In this document: positions 14,943 through 15,078 of the stretch, piece by piece | Layout of the letters: every line of letters begins with the position of its first letter | Position numbering within the stretch: position 1 is the first letter of the stretch | NCBI GenBank assembly: GCA_964651445.1 | Contig: CAZYYW010000053.1 | Span: forward strand, 1-15,078 | From: GCA-2746365 sp964651445 | Lineage (GTDB): Bacteria; Pseudomonadota; Gammaproteobacteria; SZUA-229 | Direction of reading: 5' to 3' | Length of the DNA: 15,078 nucleotides | The notes under the pieces: model-generated | Databases searched by the model: none | The model's input: only the letters and a program-made list of their open reading frames with translations | What the model was told of the DNA's origin: nothing | Position numbers and translations under genes: made by a program

Positions 14943-15078
14943 TATGGGAATGTCGTTGAAGTAATGTTATTAAAATTATGCTGTCCCATGACGACCCAAC
15001 GTGGAGTGGCTTTGCCAGTGCCGGCATCGTTTAAACTGGGGTGTTGTTGCTTCATTTGTTGAATAATATCTTCCTGCG
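14942..15078 (-). CDS. Unrecognised gene, C-terminal end only
   Basis: An open minus-strand frame enters from the right edge and ends at TAG 14944-14942, giving the last 44 residues. The visible sequence includes QEDIIQQMKQQHPSLN, GTGKATPRWVVMG and the end NITSTTFP; I do not recognise the family. The case for a real gene is the perfect intrinsic terminator that starts at the stop codon and the absence of stops in this frame up to the window edge. An internal ATG would give a 37-aa product without a well-placed ribosome site, so a longer protein starting outside the window is more likely. It lies upstream of, and in the same direction as, the DsrC-like gene, but the terminator between them argues against a simple operon. 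Confidence 0.5.
   Translation of the reverse strand, partial: QEDIIQQMKQQHPSLNDAGTGKATPRWVVMGQHNFNNITSTTFP

Noticed and set aside
14533..15062. Two plus-strand open frames (14533-14754, 14880-15062) after glmU
   Set aside because: The first is antisense to the DsrC-like gene and the second runs across its upstream region, the terminator and the partial gene; neither has family features.
1..15078. Mobile element, CRISPR array, defence system, toxin-antitoxin pair or tRNA/rRNA gene
   Set aside because: No repeats, integrase or transposase genes, spacer-like periodicity or RNA folds were seen; nearly all sequence is accounted for by conserved genes.

Overview
The window is a stretch of chromosome from a gammaproteobacterium. 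It carries the familiar gene block mnmG - rsmG - parA - parB - atpIBEFHAGDC - glmU. The proteins look gammaproteobacterial throughout: ATP synthase alpha is 513 aa with GDRQTGKT at 169-176, beta has the IYRYTLAGTE stretch, subunit c is short, and MnmG, RsmG and GlmU match enterobacterial and pseudomonad forms over most of their length. This block commonly lies near the replication origin, and parA/parB fit that. I cannot place the organism below class level.

Layout. (1) Positions 1-191 hold the last codons of mnmG (tRNA wobble-uridine modification). (2) Positions 261-3035, on the minus strand, hold a 924-aa methyl-accepting chemotaxis protein set between mnmG and rsmG, genes that are usually adjacent. 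It has its own RBS, a near-consensus sigma-28 (FliA) type promoter and a terminator reaching into the 3' end of mnmG, so it looks like a self-contained motility-regulon gene. (3) Positions 3270-5624, plus strand: rsmG, parA and parB, covering 16S rRNA m7G methylation and chromosome partitioning. (4) Positions 5717-13109: a complete F1Fo ATP synthase operon with a good sigma-70 promoter before atpI, nine genes in canonical order, and a strong intrinsic terminator after atpC. (5) Positions 13161-14525: glmU, the bifunctional enzyme making UDP-GlcNAc. (6) Positions 14554-15078, minus strand, convergent with glmU: a DsrC/TusE-family protein with an altered C-terminal arm and, upstream of it, the last 44 codons of an unrecognised gene that ends in a near-perfect terminator.

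Most of the window is core metabolism and I see no new multi-gene system. The points worth a second look are the DsrC-like protein, which keeps the inner cysteine but has alanine where the essential near-C-terminal cysteine should be; the chemoreceptor with its predicted FliA promoter placed inside a conserved housekeeping cluster; and several compact overlaps between terminators and stop codons. There are no rRNA or tRNA genes, CRISPR arrays, insertion sequences or prophage genes that I can see. No gene-free stretch exceeds 300 bases; the longest is the roughly 230-bp divergent region before rsmG.
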